Shown one piece after another: positions 43,849-52,140 of a stretch of 64,000 nucleotides of DNA. Numbering within the stretch: the stretch's first letter is position 1; each line of letters begins with the position of its first letter. Below the pieces are notes generated by a model. The model was not told where the DNA came from and searched no databases. It saw nothing but the letters and a program-made list of their open reading frames with translations. The translations under genes and the position numbers were made by a program. This stretch comes from Sulfurovum sp. XGS-02 (GTDB taxonomy: Bacteria > Campylobacterota > Campylobacteria > Campylobacterales > Sulfurovaceae): positions 2,129,080 through 2,193,079 of the forward strand of contig NZ_CP093312.1 in the NCBI RefSeq assembly GCF_023213175.1. The letters are read 5' to 3'.

Positions 43849-45931
43849 AAAACCAAATCCACACAGACAAAATGCACAAGGGCAAAACAGCAACCGCCCT
43901 AACCCTAATCCGAACAGAAAACCGCATCCTAATAGAAAACCAAACCCTAATAGAGAAGTAAACGGTAATGTGCAGGACAGAGAAGCTCCGGACGGAAACA
44001 GAAAGCCAAACCCTAACAGAAAACCGCATCCTAATAGAAAACCAAATCCACATAGAAGTCAAGGTACAGAAGGAACTGGCAGTAGACAAAACCCTACCAA
44101 AAAACAACATCCTGGTAAAAAACCTCAGCAGAGCCGTGGCGGTGGGAAAAGCAGAGGTAGAAGAAAAAATGTTACCACGGTAAATGATACCATGAGAGCA
44201 TCTCTTGAAGAGAATGCACGTGTAAAAGAATCTACCATGAATCCATGGAAAAAAATTGACATGGCAAGCAAAGGGAAGGTCAGATTTACACCACTTGGAG
44301 GTCTTGGCGAGATCGGTGGAAATATGGCTGTACTTGAAACAGAGACGACGGCTATCGTGATCGACGTGGGTATGAGTTTCCCTGATGAAACGATGCACGG
44401 TGTCGATATCCTGGTTCCTGACTTTTCTTATCTGCATGCGCTCAAAGGTAAAAAAGACGTGTATATCATCATCACCCATGGACATGAAGACCACATCGGT
44501 GCGATGCCTTACTTGTTTAAAGAACTGCAATTCCCTATCTATGCAACACCACTGGCACTTGCTATGATAGAAAACAAGTTCAATGAACATGGATTAAGCG
44601 CACACACAAAACATTTCAACTTCGTGACACTGAGAAAACAGTATCAGATCGGTGATATGCAGATAGAGTGGCTGCATAATACACACTCCATCATCGATGC
44701 CTGTTCTCTTGCGATTGAGACGCCTGCAGGTATCATCATGCATACGGCTGACTTTAAAATAGACCACACACCAGTAGATGACTATACAATGGACCTGCGC
44801 CGTTATGCCTACTATGGAGAAAAAGGTGTACTTTGTCTCTTCTCAGATTCTACGAACTCACACAACCCTGGATTCACAAAAAGTGAAAAAGTGGTGGGGA
44901 AAACGTTTGATTCACTCTTCGATCTTGCAAAAGGAAGGGTGATCATGTCAACTTTCTCTTCCAACGTTCACCGAATCTTCCAAGCGATGCAAAGAGCAGT
45001 AACACACGGAAGAAAGATCTGTGTGATCGGTCGTTCTATGGAGCGTAATGTCGAGACGAACAGAGCCCTTGGCTTTGTGGATATCGAAGACAAACACTTC
45101 ATCGAAGTCCATGAAGTTCCTAAGTATGCGGACCATGAGGTCCTCGTCGTCACGACTGGTTCACAGGGAGAGACCATGGCGGCACTGAACCGTATGGCAA
45201 CGGATGAGCATAGACATATCAAACTTAAGCCTTCTGATACGGTGATCATCTCGGCTTCAGCGATCCCAGGGAACGAAGCCTCTGTATCCAGCCTTATGAA
45301 TAAACTGATGAAAGCCGGCGTCACGGTAAGATATAAAGAGTTTGGTGATATCCATGTCTCTGGACATGCGGCACAAGAGGAGCAAAAGCTCATCTTGAGA
45401 CTGATCCAGCCTAAATTCTTCCTGCCTGTGCACGGTGAGTACAATCACATTGCCCAGCATGCGAAAACTGCTGTCTCTTGTGGTGTGGATGAGAGAAATA
45501 TCTTGCTGATGAGCGATGGGGACCAGGTAGAGATCACGCCTAAATATCTCAAAAAGGTCAAAACGGTCAAGAGCGGTAAAACATACATCGATAACCAAAA
45601 CAATATGACGATCGAGAACGATGTCGTACTTGATAGACAGAAACTGGCTGAGGACGGTATCGTCAATGTGGTGGCACAGATCAGTCAAAGCAACCAAAAA
45701 GTTGTTGGTAAACCGGTAGTAACAAGTCACGGACTTGTAGCGGCAAAAGAAGATAAAAAGTTCTCAAAAGAGATCGAGGTACTACTTGAAACGATGCTGC
45801 TCAACATGAAACCTGAAGCGTTGAAAAACCATAGAGATGTGGAGAATGAGATCCGTAATGTCGTGAGAAAACATGTGGTACGTACGAAAAAGAGATATCC
45901 TCTTATCATCCCGACGATCTTCATCATCTAA
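43784..45931 (+). CDS. rnj: Ribonuclease J with repetitive basic N-terminal extension
   Basis: 715 residues. Metallo-beta-lactamase/beta-CASP RNase: FTPLGGLGEIGGNM (about 167), metal motif ITHGHEDHIGAMPY (about 229-242), and TTGSQGE and HVSGHA motifs further on. The first ~150 residues are a disordered basic tail with repeated NPNRKP/HPNRKP units (about 45-60 and 70-90), as in Helicobacter RNase J where such a tail is known. RNase J is the main mRNA-degrading nuclease of this group, with 5'-exo and endonuclease activity. Starts inside ksgA. Confidence 0.95.
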   Translation: MENNGQNNERSQNQGQRTPRDRKPNPHRQNAQGQNSNRPNPNPNRKPHPNRKPNPNREVNGNVQDREAPDGNRKPNPNRKPHPNRKPNPHRSQGTEGTGSRQNPTKKQHPGKKPQQSRGGGKSRGRRKNVTTVNDTMRASLEENARVKESTMNPWKKIDMASKGKVRFTPLGGLGEIGGNMAVLETETTAIVIDVGMSFPDETMHGVDILVPDFSYLHALKGKKDVYIIITHGHEDHIGAMPYLFKELQFPIYATPLALAMIENKFNEHGLSAHTKHFNFVTLRKQYQIGDMQIEWLHNTHSIIDACSLAIETPAGIIMHTADFKIDHTPVDDYTMDLRRYAYYGEKGVLCLFSDSTNSHNPGFTKSEKVVGKTFDSLFDLAKGRVIMSTFSSNVHRIFQAMQRAVTHGRKICVIGRSMERNVETNRALGFVDIEDKHFIEVHEVPKYADHEVLVVTTGSQGETMAALNRMATDEHRHIKLKPSDTVIISASAIPGNEASVSSLMNKLMKAGVTVRYKEFGDIHVSGHAAQEEQKLILRLIQPKFFLPVHGEYNHIAQHAKTAVSCGVDERNILLMSDGDQVEITPKYLKKVKTVKSGKTYIDNQNNMTIENDVVLDRQKLAEDGIVNVVAQISQSNQKVVGKPVVTSHGLVAAKEDKKFSKEIEVLLETMLLNMKPEALKNHRDVENEIRNVVRKHVVRTKKRYPLIIPTIFII

Positions 45932-46024
45932 TCTACTTCTGCCTTCAGGCAGGAGATAGGGTCATTTGACATATCTATTGTATCTGAAGAAACACCGTCA
46001 TCTCTCCTTCACTGCTAATTATGC

Positions 46025-46030
46025 TATAAT
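46025..46030 (+). promoter_or_regulatory. -10 box of kdsD
   Basis: TATAAT (in ATGCTATAATCC) 28 bp before the kdsD ATG; no clear -35 box. Confidence 0.5.
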
Positions 46031-46057
46031 CCTCTAAAAATATATAAAGACTGGACC

Positions 46058-47026
46058 ATGGATCTCATTAAAATTGCACAAGAAACTTTTCACATTGAAG
46101 CAGATGCCCTCTACAAAGCTGCCGAACGTCTGGACCAAAACTTTCTGGATGCCATTTCACTGATATTGGGGACCAAGGGAAAGCTCATCATCACTGGTGT
46201 AGGAAAATCCGGTCTTGTCGGTGCCAAAATGGCTGCGACTTTCGCCAGTACGGGTACATCAAGTTTCTTTTTACATCCGACAGAGGCGCTGCATGGGGAC
46301 CTGGGGATGATAAGCAAAAACGATACCCTGCTTGCTATCAGCAGCAGTGGAGAGAGTGAAGAGCTGACCAAGATCCTTCCCCATATCAAACGTTTTGATA
46401 TCCCGCTTATCGGGCTGACAGGAAATGCGCATTCATCGCTTGGCTCTTACGCAGATGTTTTTCTTGATATCTCAGTAGAGAAAGAGGCATGTCCCCTGGG
46501 TGCTGCACCTACGACATCCACCACTCTGACCATGGCACTGGGTGATGCTTTGGCCGTGGCACTCATGGAACAAAGAGGGTTTAAACAAGAGGATTTTGCC
46601 TCTTTCCACCCCGGAGGCTCGCTGGGAAGAAAACTTTTCGTGAAGATCAAAGATCTCATGAGAACCACAGACCTGCCTATCATCAAAGATACGACCACAC
46701 TGAAAGATGCGATTGTGGCCATGAGCGAAGGGAAACTCGGTACCGTACTGATCGTAGATGAAGAAGATAGGTTTATCGCTATTTTAAGTGACGGTGACCT
46801 GAGACGCGCACTGATGAAAGAAGGATTCAGCCTGGACCACCTGGCCATAGAATATGCCAGCCGGAATCCTAAAAGCTATACCAATACAGAGCTACTGGCA
46901 AGTGAAGCCCTAGAGATTATAGAAGAGGGGCGCATACAACTTTTGCCTATCACAAACGATGCAGGCAAGATCATTGGTGTACTGCACATCCATGATCTGG
47001 TCAATGCCGGTATAAAAAGCAAATAA
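46058..47026 (+). CDS. kdsD: Arabinose-5-phosphate isomerase (KdsD/KpsF)
   Basis: 322 residues. SIS domain with GVGKSGLVGAKMAATFASTG (about 47-66) and SSSGESEE, then two CBS domains (about 205-320; LGTVLIVDE, IQLLPITND). Converts ribulose-5-phosphate to arabinose-5-phosphate, the first step to Kdo for lipopolysaccharide. Followed by a pseudouridine synthase 12 bp downstream. Confidence 0.93.
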   Translation: MDLIKIAQETFHIEADALYKAAERLDQNFLDAISLILGTKGKLIITGVGKSGLVGAKMAATFASTGTSSFFLHPTEALHGDLGMISKNDTLLAISSSGESEELTKILPHIKRFDIPLIGLTGNAHSSLGSYADVFLDISVEKEACPLGAAPTTSTTLTMALGDALAVALMEQRGFKQEDFASFHPGGSLGRKLFVKIKDLMRTTDLPIIKDTTTLKDAIVAMSEGKLGTVLIVDEEDRFIAILSDGDLRRALMKEGFSLDHLAIEYASRNPKSYTNTELLASEALEIIEEGRIQLLPITNDAGKIIGVLHIHDLVNAGIKSK

Positions 47027-47038
47027 AAACGAGAAACA

Positions 47039-47887
47039 ATGAGACTGAACAAATATATATCACATCACACTAAATACTCTAGAAGAGAAGCAGATAAGCT
47101 TATAGAAGAGGGTGAGGTCACCCTTAATAAAAAAGTGTTGAAAGATTTTGGTTATGAAGTAGAAGAAGGTGACCAGATCTATGTCAAAGGCAGACTGGTC
47201 AAGCCAAGCAAAGAAGTGACGGTGATCGTTTACAATAAACCCAAAGGGGTTCTAGTCACAAAAAAAGATGACAGAGGCCGTGCAACCATCTATCATAAAC
47301 TACCAGGCAAATATAGGCACTTTGTACCCGTAGGCAGGCTGGACTATGCTTCGGAAGGACTTTTGCTCCTGACAGACTCTCCGGAAGTCGCAACTGCCCT
47401 TATGGAGAGCAGTTTAGATAGAACCTATAACCTGAAGATAGATAAACCCATCACCCAGGAGATGATCAGTGCGATGCAGGAGGGCCTTGTTTTGGATGAT
47501 GCCCGTGCCGGTGCCCATGAAAAAAGCAAGATCTACAGCATGGAGTTCGCACCTTTTGTGCATTTTGAAATACGGGCAGAAGGCAAAAACTTTTCGAAGA
47601 TTCGTGTCACCATTGCTGAAGGTAAGAACAGGGAGCTGAGACGTTTCTTTGCACATTTTGAAGCCAAAGTACTTGACCTTAAACGTGTCGCCTTCGGAGG
47701 GATAGAACTGAACAATCTGCCTACGAACAAAACACGTTACTTTACACGTAGAGAATATGATGATCTCCATAAATTCATGAAACGCAGAAAAAAGAATGCA
47801 GAAATAGAAGCAAAGAACAAAAGCAATGCACTGAAACAAGAAACACACAAATCTGATGCATCAAAAAAGTCGACCAAAAAAGATTAA
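47039..47887 (+). CDS. RluB/RsuA-family pseudouridine synthase
   Basis: 282 residues. N-terminal S4 domain (MRLNKYISHHTKYSRREADK), then the RsuA-type catalytic domain with VGRLDYASEGLLLLTD (catalytic Asp, about residue 101) and ITIAEGKNRELRRFF-like end motif. Basic Lys-rich tail of about 35 residues. Most RluB-like by length; the exact rRNA uridine is inference. Confidence 0.9.
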   Translation: MRLNKYISHHTKYSRREADKLIEEGEVTLNKKVLKDFGYEVEEGDQIYVKGRLVKPSKEVTVIVYNKPKGVLVTKKDDRGRATIYHKLPGKYRHFVPVGRLDYASEGLLLLTDSPEVATALMESSLDRTYNLKIDKPITQEMISAMQEGLVLDDARAGAHEKSKIYSMEFAPFVHFEIRAEGKNFSKIRVTIAEGKNRELRRFFAHFEAKVLDLKRVAFGGIELNNLPTNKTRYFTRREYDDLHKFMKRRKKNAEIEAKNKSNALKQETHKSDASKKSTKKD

Positions 47888-47890
47888 GTT

Positions 47891-49075
47891 TTGCCAAACC
47901 TTGCACTCAAATACCGTCCTAAAACACTTGATGCACTTATAGGCCAAGCCCACCTTTTGGGTGAGGATGCCATCCTGCGGAAACTGATCACCACAGGCAC
48001 CCTCTCCCACACGTTCTTTTACGGACCTCCGGGCTGTGGGAAAACAACACTTGCGAGGGTGATCGCCACCCTTCTGGATAGACCTTTCTACGAGATGAAT
48101 GCCACCACTCTCAAAATCGAGGATCTGCGTAAGATCTTTAAAGAGTATACCAATGCCTTGCAGAAACCTCTTATCTTCATAGATGAGGTACATAGGCTCA
48201 GCAAAAACCAGCAAGAAGTACTCTTGCCTTTTATGGAGAACCAGGCAGCCCTGATCATAGGGGCCTCTACTGAAAACCCCTACTACTCGCTTACTGCTGC
48301 GATGCGTTCCCGTTCTCACCTTTTTGCACTCGAAGCGATCGATGAAAAAGAGTTGCATACCTATCTTGATGGCATCATTCAACTCGAATCGCTCACCATA
48401 GAAGAAGAGGCAAAAGAGTACCTTGTCTTCTCCAGTGGCGGGGATGTCCGTGCCATGCTAAATCTGCTTGAAAGCGCTGCTGCAGTTGAAAGTCCCATTC
48501 GCCTTGCCACACTCAAACAGATACGCCCTCATGCCATGCAGGCAGGAAGTGCGGAGAGCGAAAGCCACTATGAACTGACCTCTGCCATGATCAAAAGTAT
48601 TCGGGGCTCTGATATCGATGCTTCCATCTATTATCTTGCAAGACTGATAGACGGGGGAGAACCCGCAGAATTCATTGCAAGACGTTTAGCGATACTAGCC
48701 AGTGAAGATATCGGAAATGCAAACCCCCCTGCTCTGAACCTTGCCAGTTCGACACTGAACATCGTCAAACATATAGGGTACCCTGAAGCGAGGATCTCAC
48801 TTTCGCAGCTGGTCATCTACCTTGCCTCATCACCTAAGTCCAACAGTGCCTATATGGCTATCAACAGTGCACTGAAAGATATAGCCGGCGGAGAGATACA
48901 CCCTATCCCGTCCCATATCAAAACGCATGCAAAAAACTATCTCTATCCTCATGACTTTGATGGCTGGGTCAAACAATCCTACCTTTTAACACCCAAGAAA
49001 TACTATGAGTCCAAACAGATAGGTTTTGAAAAAACCCTTTGGCAATGGCATGAGAAAATAGTCTCTAAATCATAA
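47891..49075 (+). CDS. rarA: Replication-associated recombination protein RarA
   Basis: 394 residues. AAA+ ATPase of the RarA/MgsA family: ALKYRPKTLDALIGQAHLL, Walker A FYGPPGCGKTT (about 43-51), Walker B LIFIDEVHRLSK, GASTENPYYSL, and the C-terminal oligomerisation part with ASEDIGNANP. Acts at stalled forks. The start is TTG at 47891, three bases after the pseudouridine synthase stop, without a good ribosome site, so coupled translation is likely. Confidence 0.93.
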   Translation: MPNLALKYRPKTLDALIGQAHLLGEDAILRKLITTGTLSHTFFYGPPGCGKTTLARVIATLLDRPFYEMNATTLKIEDLRKIFKEYTNALQKPLIFIDEVHRLSKNQQEVLLPFMENQAALIIGASTENPYYSLTAAMRSRSHLFALEAIDEKELHTYLDGIIQLESLTIEEEAKEYLVFSSGGDVRAMLNLLESAAAVESPIRLATLKQIRPHAMQAGSAESESHYELTSAMIKSIRGSDIDASIYYLARLIDGGEPAEFIARRLAILASEDIGNANPPALNLASSTLNIVKHIGYPEARISLSQLVIYLASSPKSNSAYMAINSALKDIAGGEIHPIPSHIKTHAKNYLYPHDFDGWVKQSYLLTPKKYYESKQIGFEKTLWQWHEKIVSKS

Positions 49076-49101
49076 AACACATTTTTCACACATTTCTGTG
49101 C

Positions 49102-49107
49102 TATAAT
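49102..49107 (+). promoter_or_regulatory. -10 box of the lipoprotein pair
   Basis: TATAAT (in GTGCTATAATTC) 36 bp before the first lipoprotein ATG, in the only gap between rarA and the lipoproteins. Confidence 0.5.
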
Positions 49108-49142
49108 TCACACTATTTAATATAAATAAAAAGGAATTTGAG

Positions 49143-49418
49143 ATGAAAAGAAATATACTTAAGTTTATGCTTGCATCAACTGCAAGTATGATCTTACTGA
49201 ATGGCTGTACAGGCTCAGAAGTGACACCTAACAATGCAACACAGACAGGTGCGGCAACCGGTGCTGTGGCAGGGGCAGTAATAGGATACAATACAGGTAG
49301 TGGCGGCGGAAAAAATGCTGCTGTTGGTGCACTTATAGGTACAGCCCTTGGTGCCGGTATAGGAAGTGCTGTGGACAGTCAAAATCCAGAACCGGTAGAA
49401 ACGGGTGGATGGCAATAA
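49143..49418 (+). CDS. Glycine-zipper lipoprotein (91 aa)
   Basis: Lipoprotein signal with lipobox LNGC (Cys near residue 22), AAGGA ribosome site. The mature part is a glycine zipper (TGAATGAVAGAVIGYNTG, then AAVGALIGTALGAGIG), two membrane-inserting Gly/Ala helices. The zipper is similar to that of the next gene (AAGAVAGSMIGYNTG), so the two are tandem duplicates, this one lacking the OmpA domain. Confidence 0.85.
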   Translation: MKRNILKFMLASTASMILLNGCTGSEVTPNNATQTGAATGAVAGAVIGYNTGSGGGKNAAVGALIGTALGAGIGSAVDSQNPEPVETGGWQ

Positions 49419-49448
49419 TCGTTTAATCATTAAAAAAAGGAAAACATT

Positions 49449-50156
49449 ATGAAACTAAGTAAAAAAATAGTTGCTGCATCTGCAGCAGCATTCATGCTGG
49501 GAGGTTGTTACAATCAGCCGGGGCTTGTGGAAGATCAAAGCTACGATCGTACAAAAACAGGTGTAGCTGCCGGTGCAGTTGCAGGCTCAATGATAGGGTA
49601 TAATACAGGTAAGCATGATGCAAAAAGTGCTATCATTGGCGGTCTTTTAGGTGCTGCTGTAGGTGGGGCGATCGGTTACAATATGGATCAGCAGGCCAAT
49701 GAAGTTGCCCGTGCACTGGGTACAGGTGTAAATAATGACCCTCTAGCAGCACTTGATCCGCGCAGAGACATTGTTGTATCAAAATATAATAACTATGTAA
49801 AGATCATATTTAGAGATCGCATGATGTTTGCAACGGGATCATCAAAACTACAGTCTAATGCAAGAAATAAAGTAAATAAAGTTGCACAAGTTTTACGTAA
49901 CTACCCTCAAACTATTGTAGGTGTAGCAGGATTTACGGACAATGTAGGAAGCTACCAATACAACCTTGGACTTTCACAAAGACGTGCAGCTACCGTAAGT
50001 AATATCCTTGCCGTGAACGGAAGACCATACACAAAAGGATGCTCATATAACAAAGCCATTGCACCAAACGATTCTGCCACAAATAGAGCACTCAACAGAA
50101 GAGTAGAAGTCTATCTCTATGCAGACAGAAACAGAATGTCTGATCCTTGCCGTTAA
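49449..50156 (+). CDS. OmpA-family lipoprotein with glycine zipper
   Basis: 235 residues. Lipobox LGGC (Cys near residue 20), glycine zipper at about 38-80, then an OmpA-like peptidoglycan-binding domain: FATGSSKLQSNARNKVNKVA, VAGFTDNVGSYQYNLGLSQR and NRALNRRVEVYL. Anchors the outer membrane to peptidoglycan. Its insert GRPYTKGCSY and the final Cys (DPC) may form a disulfide. Same family as YiaD of E. coli. Confidence 0.9.
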   Translation: MKLSKKIVAASAAAFMLGGCYNQPGLVEDQSYDRTKTGVAAGAVAGSMIGYNTGKHDAKSAIIGGLLGAAVGGAIGYNMDQQANEVARALGTGVNNDPLAALDPRRDIVVSKYNNYVKIIFRDRMMFATGSSKLQSNARNKVNKVAQVLRNYPQTIVGVAGFTDNVGSYQYNLGLSQRRAATVSNILAVNGRPYTKGCSYNKAIAPNDSATNRALNRRVEVYLYADRNRMSDPCR

Positions 50157-50162
50157 CCTCGA

Positions 50163-50576
50163 CTATTTCAATAAGCTAAGCTCCCGCTTGGCTTGTTCTG
50201 CATTCATTTTACCGGAGAAATATTGACTCTCCACACTATCGATAGAGGCGATAAGCTTCGCTTGCAAGATATCCCCTCTCAACCTCTCTTTTACAAATAT
50301 TTTCATTTCAGAAAAATCAGGGAAAAGCTCTAGGAACTCTATTTTCAACTTAGAATTATTCCATGCTTGTACCTGTATGCTTGCAGGTGCATCAGTCATA
50401 TCAAGTATTTCCCTACCTATACTGTCAACAGTCTGATACTGATCAAATTGGTGCTTTTGCTTATACTCTTCGTTTTGGAATTTCTCATCCTCCTGGATAT
50501 CACCTACAAAATTGGTGATAAAGTAAAGAAACCCAATACCTATGACAATAAAGAAAAATAAACTTTTGTCCATCAT
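50163..50576 (-). CDS. Hypothetical membrane-anchored protein
   Basis: 137 residues: N-terminal transmembrane helix (residues 5-24), then a polar, helical body with no known motif. Convergent with the OmpA-type gene, six bases between the stops. A clear start but no strong ribosome site. Family not recognised. Confidence 0.6.
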   Translation of the reverse strand: MMDKSLFFFIVIGIGFLYFITNFVGDIQEDEKFQNEEYKQKHQFDQYQTVDSIGREILDMTDAPASIQVQAWNNSKLKIEFLELFPDFSEMKIFVKERLRGDILQAKLIASIDSVESQYFSGKMNAEQAKRELSLLK

Positions 50577-50718
50577 GAAATCCTAATTATTTATTTACTA
50601 GGAAAAGTATACAATAATTTTTAATATATGTTAATATGGTAGGCTTAATTTTAGATATCTTCACAATCTGCTAAGCCGGATGAATCGCCGTTTGAAACAA
50701 AAGGAAAGAGAGGAAAAG

Positions 50719-51090
50719 ATGAAAAAGTTACTATTGAGCATCATGATACTATTCACTGCCACCCATACAAGCTTTAGCGCAGAAGAAACAGATCGGGACC
50801 TTTACCCAACGATACGGGCTGAGATGAGCACAACAAAAAAGATTACCAGAAAACCGATTCGAAAACCAAGGAAAAAGCCGCGAAAAAGACCCTTCATCCA
50901 CCACCATTACTATACAACGACCATAGTCAGAAATTGCGATAGCTATATCAGTATTATCAATGAAAAAAACAGAGAGATCGAAGCATTAACCAAAGAGATC
51001 AAGAACTTAAGAGCGAACAAATATGAAATGATGCGGCAACAGCTAAAAGAATCCTATGAGAAAGAGCTGAAAAAATTTGAAGAGAGATAA
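50719..51090 (+). CDS. Exported basic coiled-coil protein
   Basis: 123 residues from the ATG at 50719, which follows GAGAGGAAAAG and starts a signal peptide (residues 1-21, ending SFS-AEE); the frame extends upstream to 50680 but without a signal-like N-terminus. The mature part has an unusual basic/proline stretch (RKPIRKPRKKPRKRP), a HHHYY cluster that could bind metal, and a C-terminal coiled coil (about 85-123). Not recognised. Likely a periplasmic protein contacting peptidoglycan or nucleic acid-like polyanions; that is a guess. Confidence 0.6.
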   Translation: MKKLLLSIMILFTATHTSFSAEETDRDLYPTIRAEMSTTKKITRKPIRKPRKKPRKRPFIHHHYYTTTIVRNCDSYISIINEKNREIEALTKEIKNLRANKYEMMRQQLKESYEKELKKFEER

Positions 51091-51443
51091 AGGTCAGTTG
51101 CAGTATCTATGTAGCATTCACGAAGGAAGAGTATTTTACCCTCACCGGCAAGAGAGAATCCACATGTATAGTTTAATAGTAAAAGACACTCAAACGCTTT
51201 TAAAACCCTTTTTACCAATGCTCTTAAGTCAAGCCCTACCCAGCAATTAAACAAGCGCTTTATAGACGTTTATATCGTTATAGTACAAGATTGCTACATC
51301 AGAAGTGTTGACTAAAGAGACTATACGTGCAACGGTATGACTTAGAAATAAAAAAATGAGATACTAAATATCAAGATAACTATTATTAAAGTGTTTCAGA
51401 TATTGATATGATTATGTGAAAATATTGATGATAAGTTTGTAGA
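51091..51443. other. Gene-free stretch before the tRNA operon end
   Basis: 353 bp without a credible gene. On the minus strand a weak AATATC/GATATT helix followed by a run of seven T (51350-51356) could terminate the tRNA transcript. Otherwise nothing recognised. Confidence 0.4.
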
Positions 51444-51528
51444 TGGTGCGGATGAGAGGACTCGAACCTCCACGCCGTAAAGCACCAGATCCTAAGTCTG
51501 GCGTGTATACCAATTTCACCACATCCGC
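51444..51528 (-). tRNA. tRNA-Leu (TAG)
   Basis: 85-nt class II tRNA on the minus strand; acceptor GCGGATG/CATCCGC, anticodon loop CTTAGGA (anticodon TAG), long variable arm, T-loop GGTTCGAGTCC, encoded CCA. Last in the five-tRNA operon. Confidence 0.95.
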
Positions 51529-51561
51529 ATGTGATTGTTTTACATAACAATAAAAAGTAAG

Positions 51562-51638
51562 TGGTACACCCGTCAGGATTCGAACCTGAGACCGCTCGCT
51601 TAGAAGGCGAGTGCTCTATCCAGCTGAGCTACGAGTGC
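51562..51638 (-). tRNA. tRNA-Arg (TCT)
   Basis: 77-nt cloverleaf; acceptor GCACTCG/CGGGTGT (two G-T pairs), anticodon stem CTCGC/GCGAG with loop CTTCTAA (anticodon TCT), encoded CCA. Confidence 0.95.
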
Positions 51639-51675
51639 ACATAATAATAAATAACACAGCTGATACATTAAAAAA

Positions 51676-51752
51676 TGGTACGCCAGAGAGGACTCGAACC
51701 CCTAACCCTCAGATCCGAAGTCTGATGCTCTATCCAATTGAGCCACTAGCGC
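51676..51752 (-). tRNA. tRNA-Arg (TCG)
   Basis: 77-nt cloverleaf; acceptor GCGCTAG/CTGGCGT, anticodon stem TCAGA/TCTGA with loop CTTCGGA (anticodon TCG), encoded CCA. The wobble U/C reading of CGN codons by TCG rather than ACG would remove the need for adenosine-to-inosine editing here. Confidence 0.93.
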
Positions 51753-51788
51753 TTCATCATTCGGGTGGTTACCCTGTTTAATTACCAA

Positions 51789-51865
51789 TGGGGTGGATGA
51801 CGGGGCTCGAACCCGCGACACCCAGTGCCACAAACTGGTGCTCTACCAACTGAACTACATCCACC
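51789..51865 (-). tRNA. tRNA-His (GTG)
   Basis: Cloverleaf with anticodon stem CCAGT/ACTGG and loop TTGTGGC (anticodon GTG); the extra G at -1 (51865) and discriminator C73 that mark tRNA-His are both present; encoded CCA. Confidence 0.95.
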
Positions 51866-51908
51866 ATAATTAAATGATTACTTATTATTATAACGTTAAA
51901 TATCTAAA

Positions 51909-51985
51909 TGGTCGGAGTGAAAGGACTCGAACCTTCGACCCCCTGGTCCCAAACCAGGTGCGCTACCAGACTGCGCTACACTCCG
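51909..51985 (-). tRNA. tRNA-Pro (TGG)
   Basis: 77-nt cloverleaf; acceptor CGGAGTG/CACTCCG, anticodon stem CCTGG/CCAGG with loop TTTGGGA (anticodon TGG), encoded CCA. First of the five-tRNA operon. Confidence 0.95.
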
Positions 51986-52007
51986 TTACCTTATAAAAAG
52001 GAACGCA

Positions 52008-52036
52008 ATTATAGTCAAAAGGTTTCCATTTGTCAA
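52008..52036 (-). promoter_or_regulatory. Promoter of the tRNA operon
   Basis: TTGACA (52031-52036) and TATAAT (52008-52013) on the minus strand with exactly 17 bp between them, ending 22 bp before tRNA-Pro. A perfect sigma-70 consensus, fitting stable RNA genes. Confidence 0.85.
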
Positions 52037-52106
52037 TAGATTTTGGAAAAAAAGTGAAAAATTTTCTTTTAATCACTAAATTAGAGGTACTTTAGGCGTT
52101 AATGAG

Positions 52107-52112
52107 TATAAT
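52107..52112 (+). promoter_or_regulatory. -10 box of the AGCS symporter gene
   Basis: TATAAT (in GAGTATAATG) 28 bp before the start codon at 52141. Confidence 0.5.
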
Positions 52113-52140
52113 GATTCCATCTTCGATACAGGGTTAACAT

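Noticed and set aside
43916..44060. Short tandem DNA repeats that could suggest a CRISPR array
   Set aside because: Repeat period is in codon multiples, spacers are not unique, and they encode the RNase J tail in frame.
43742..44590. 282-codon frame opposite the rnj N-terminal region
   Set aside because: The repetitive FSIRMRFSVRI-like peptide is the mirror of the NPNRKP DNA repeats of RNase J, not a gene.
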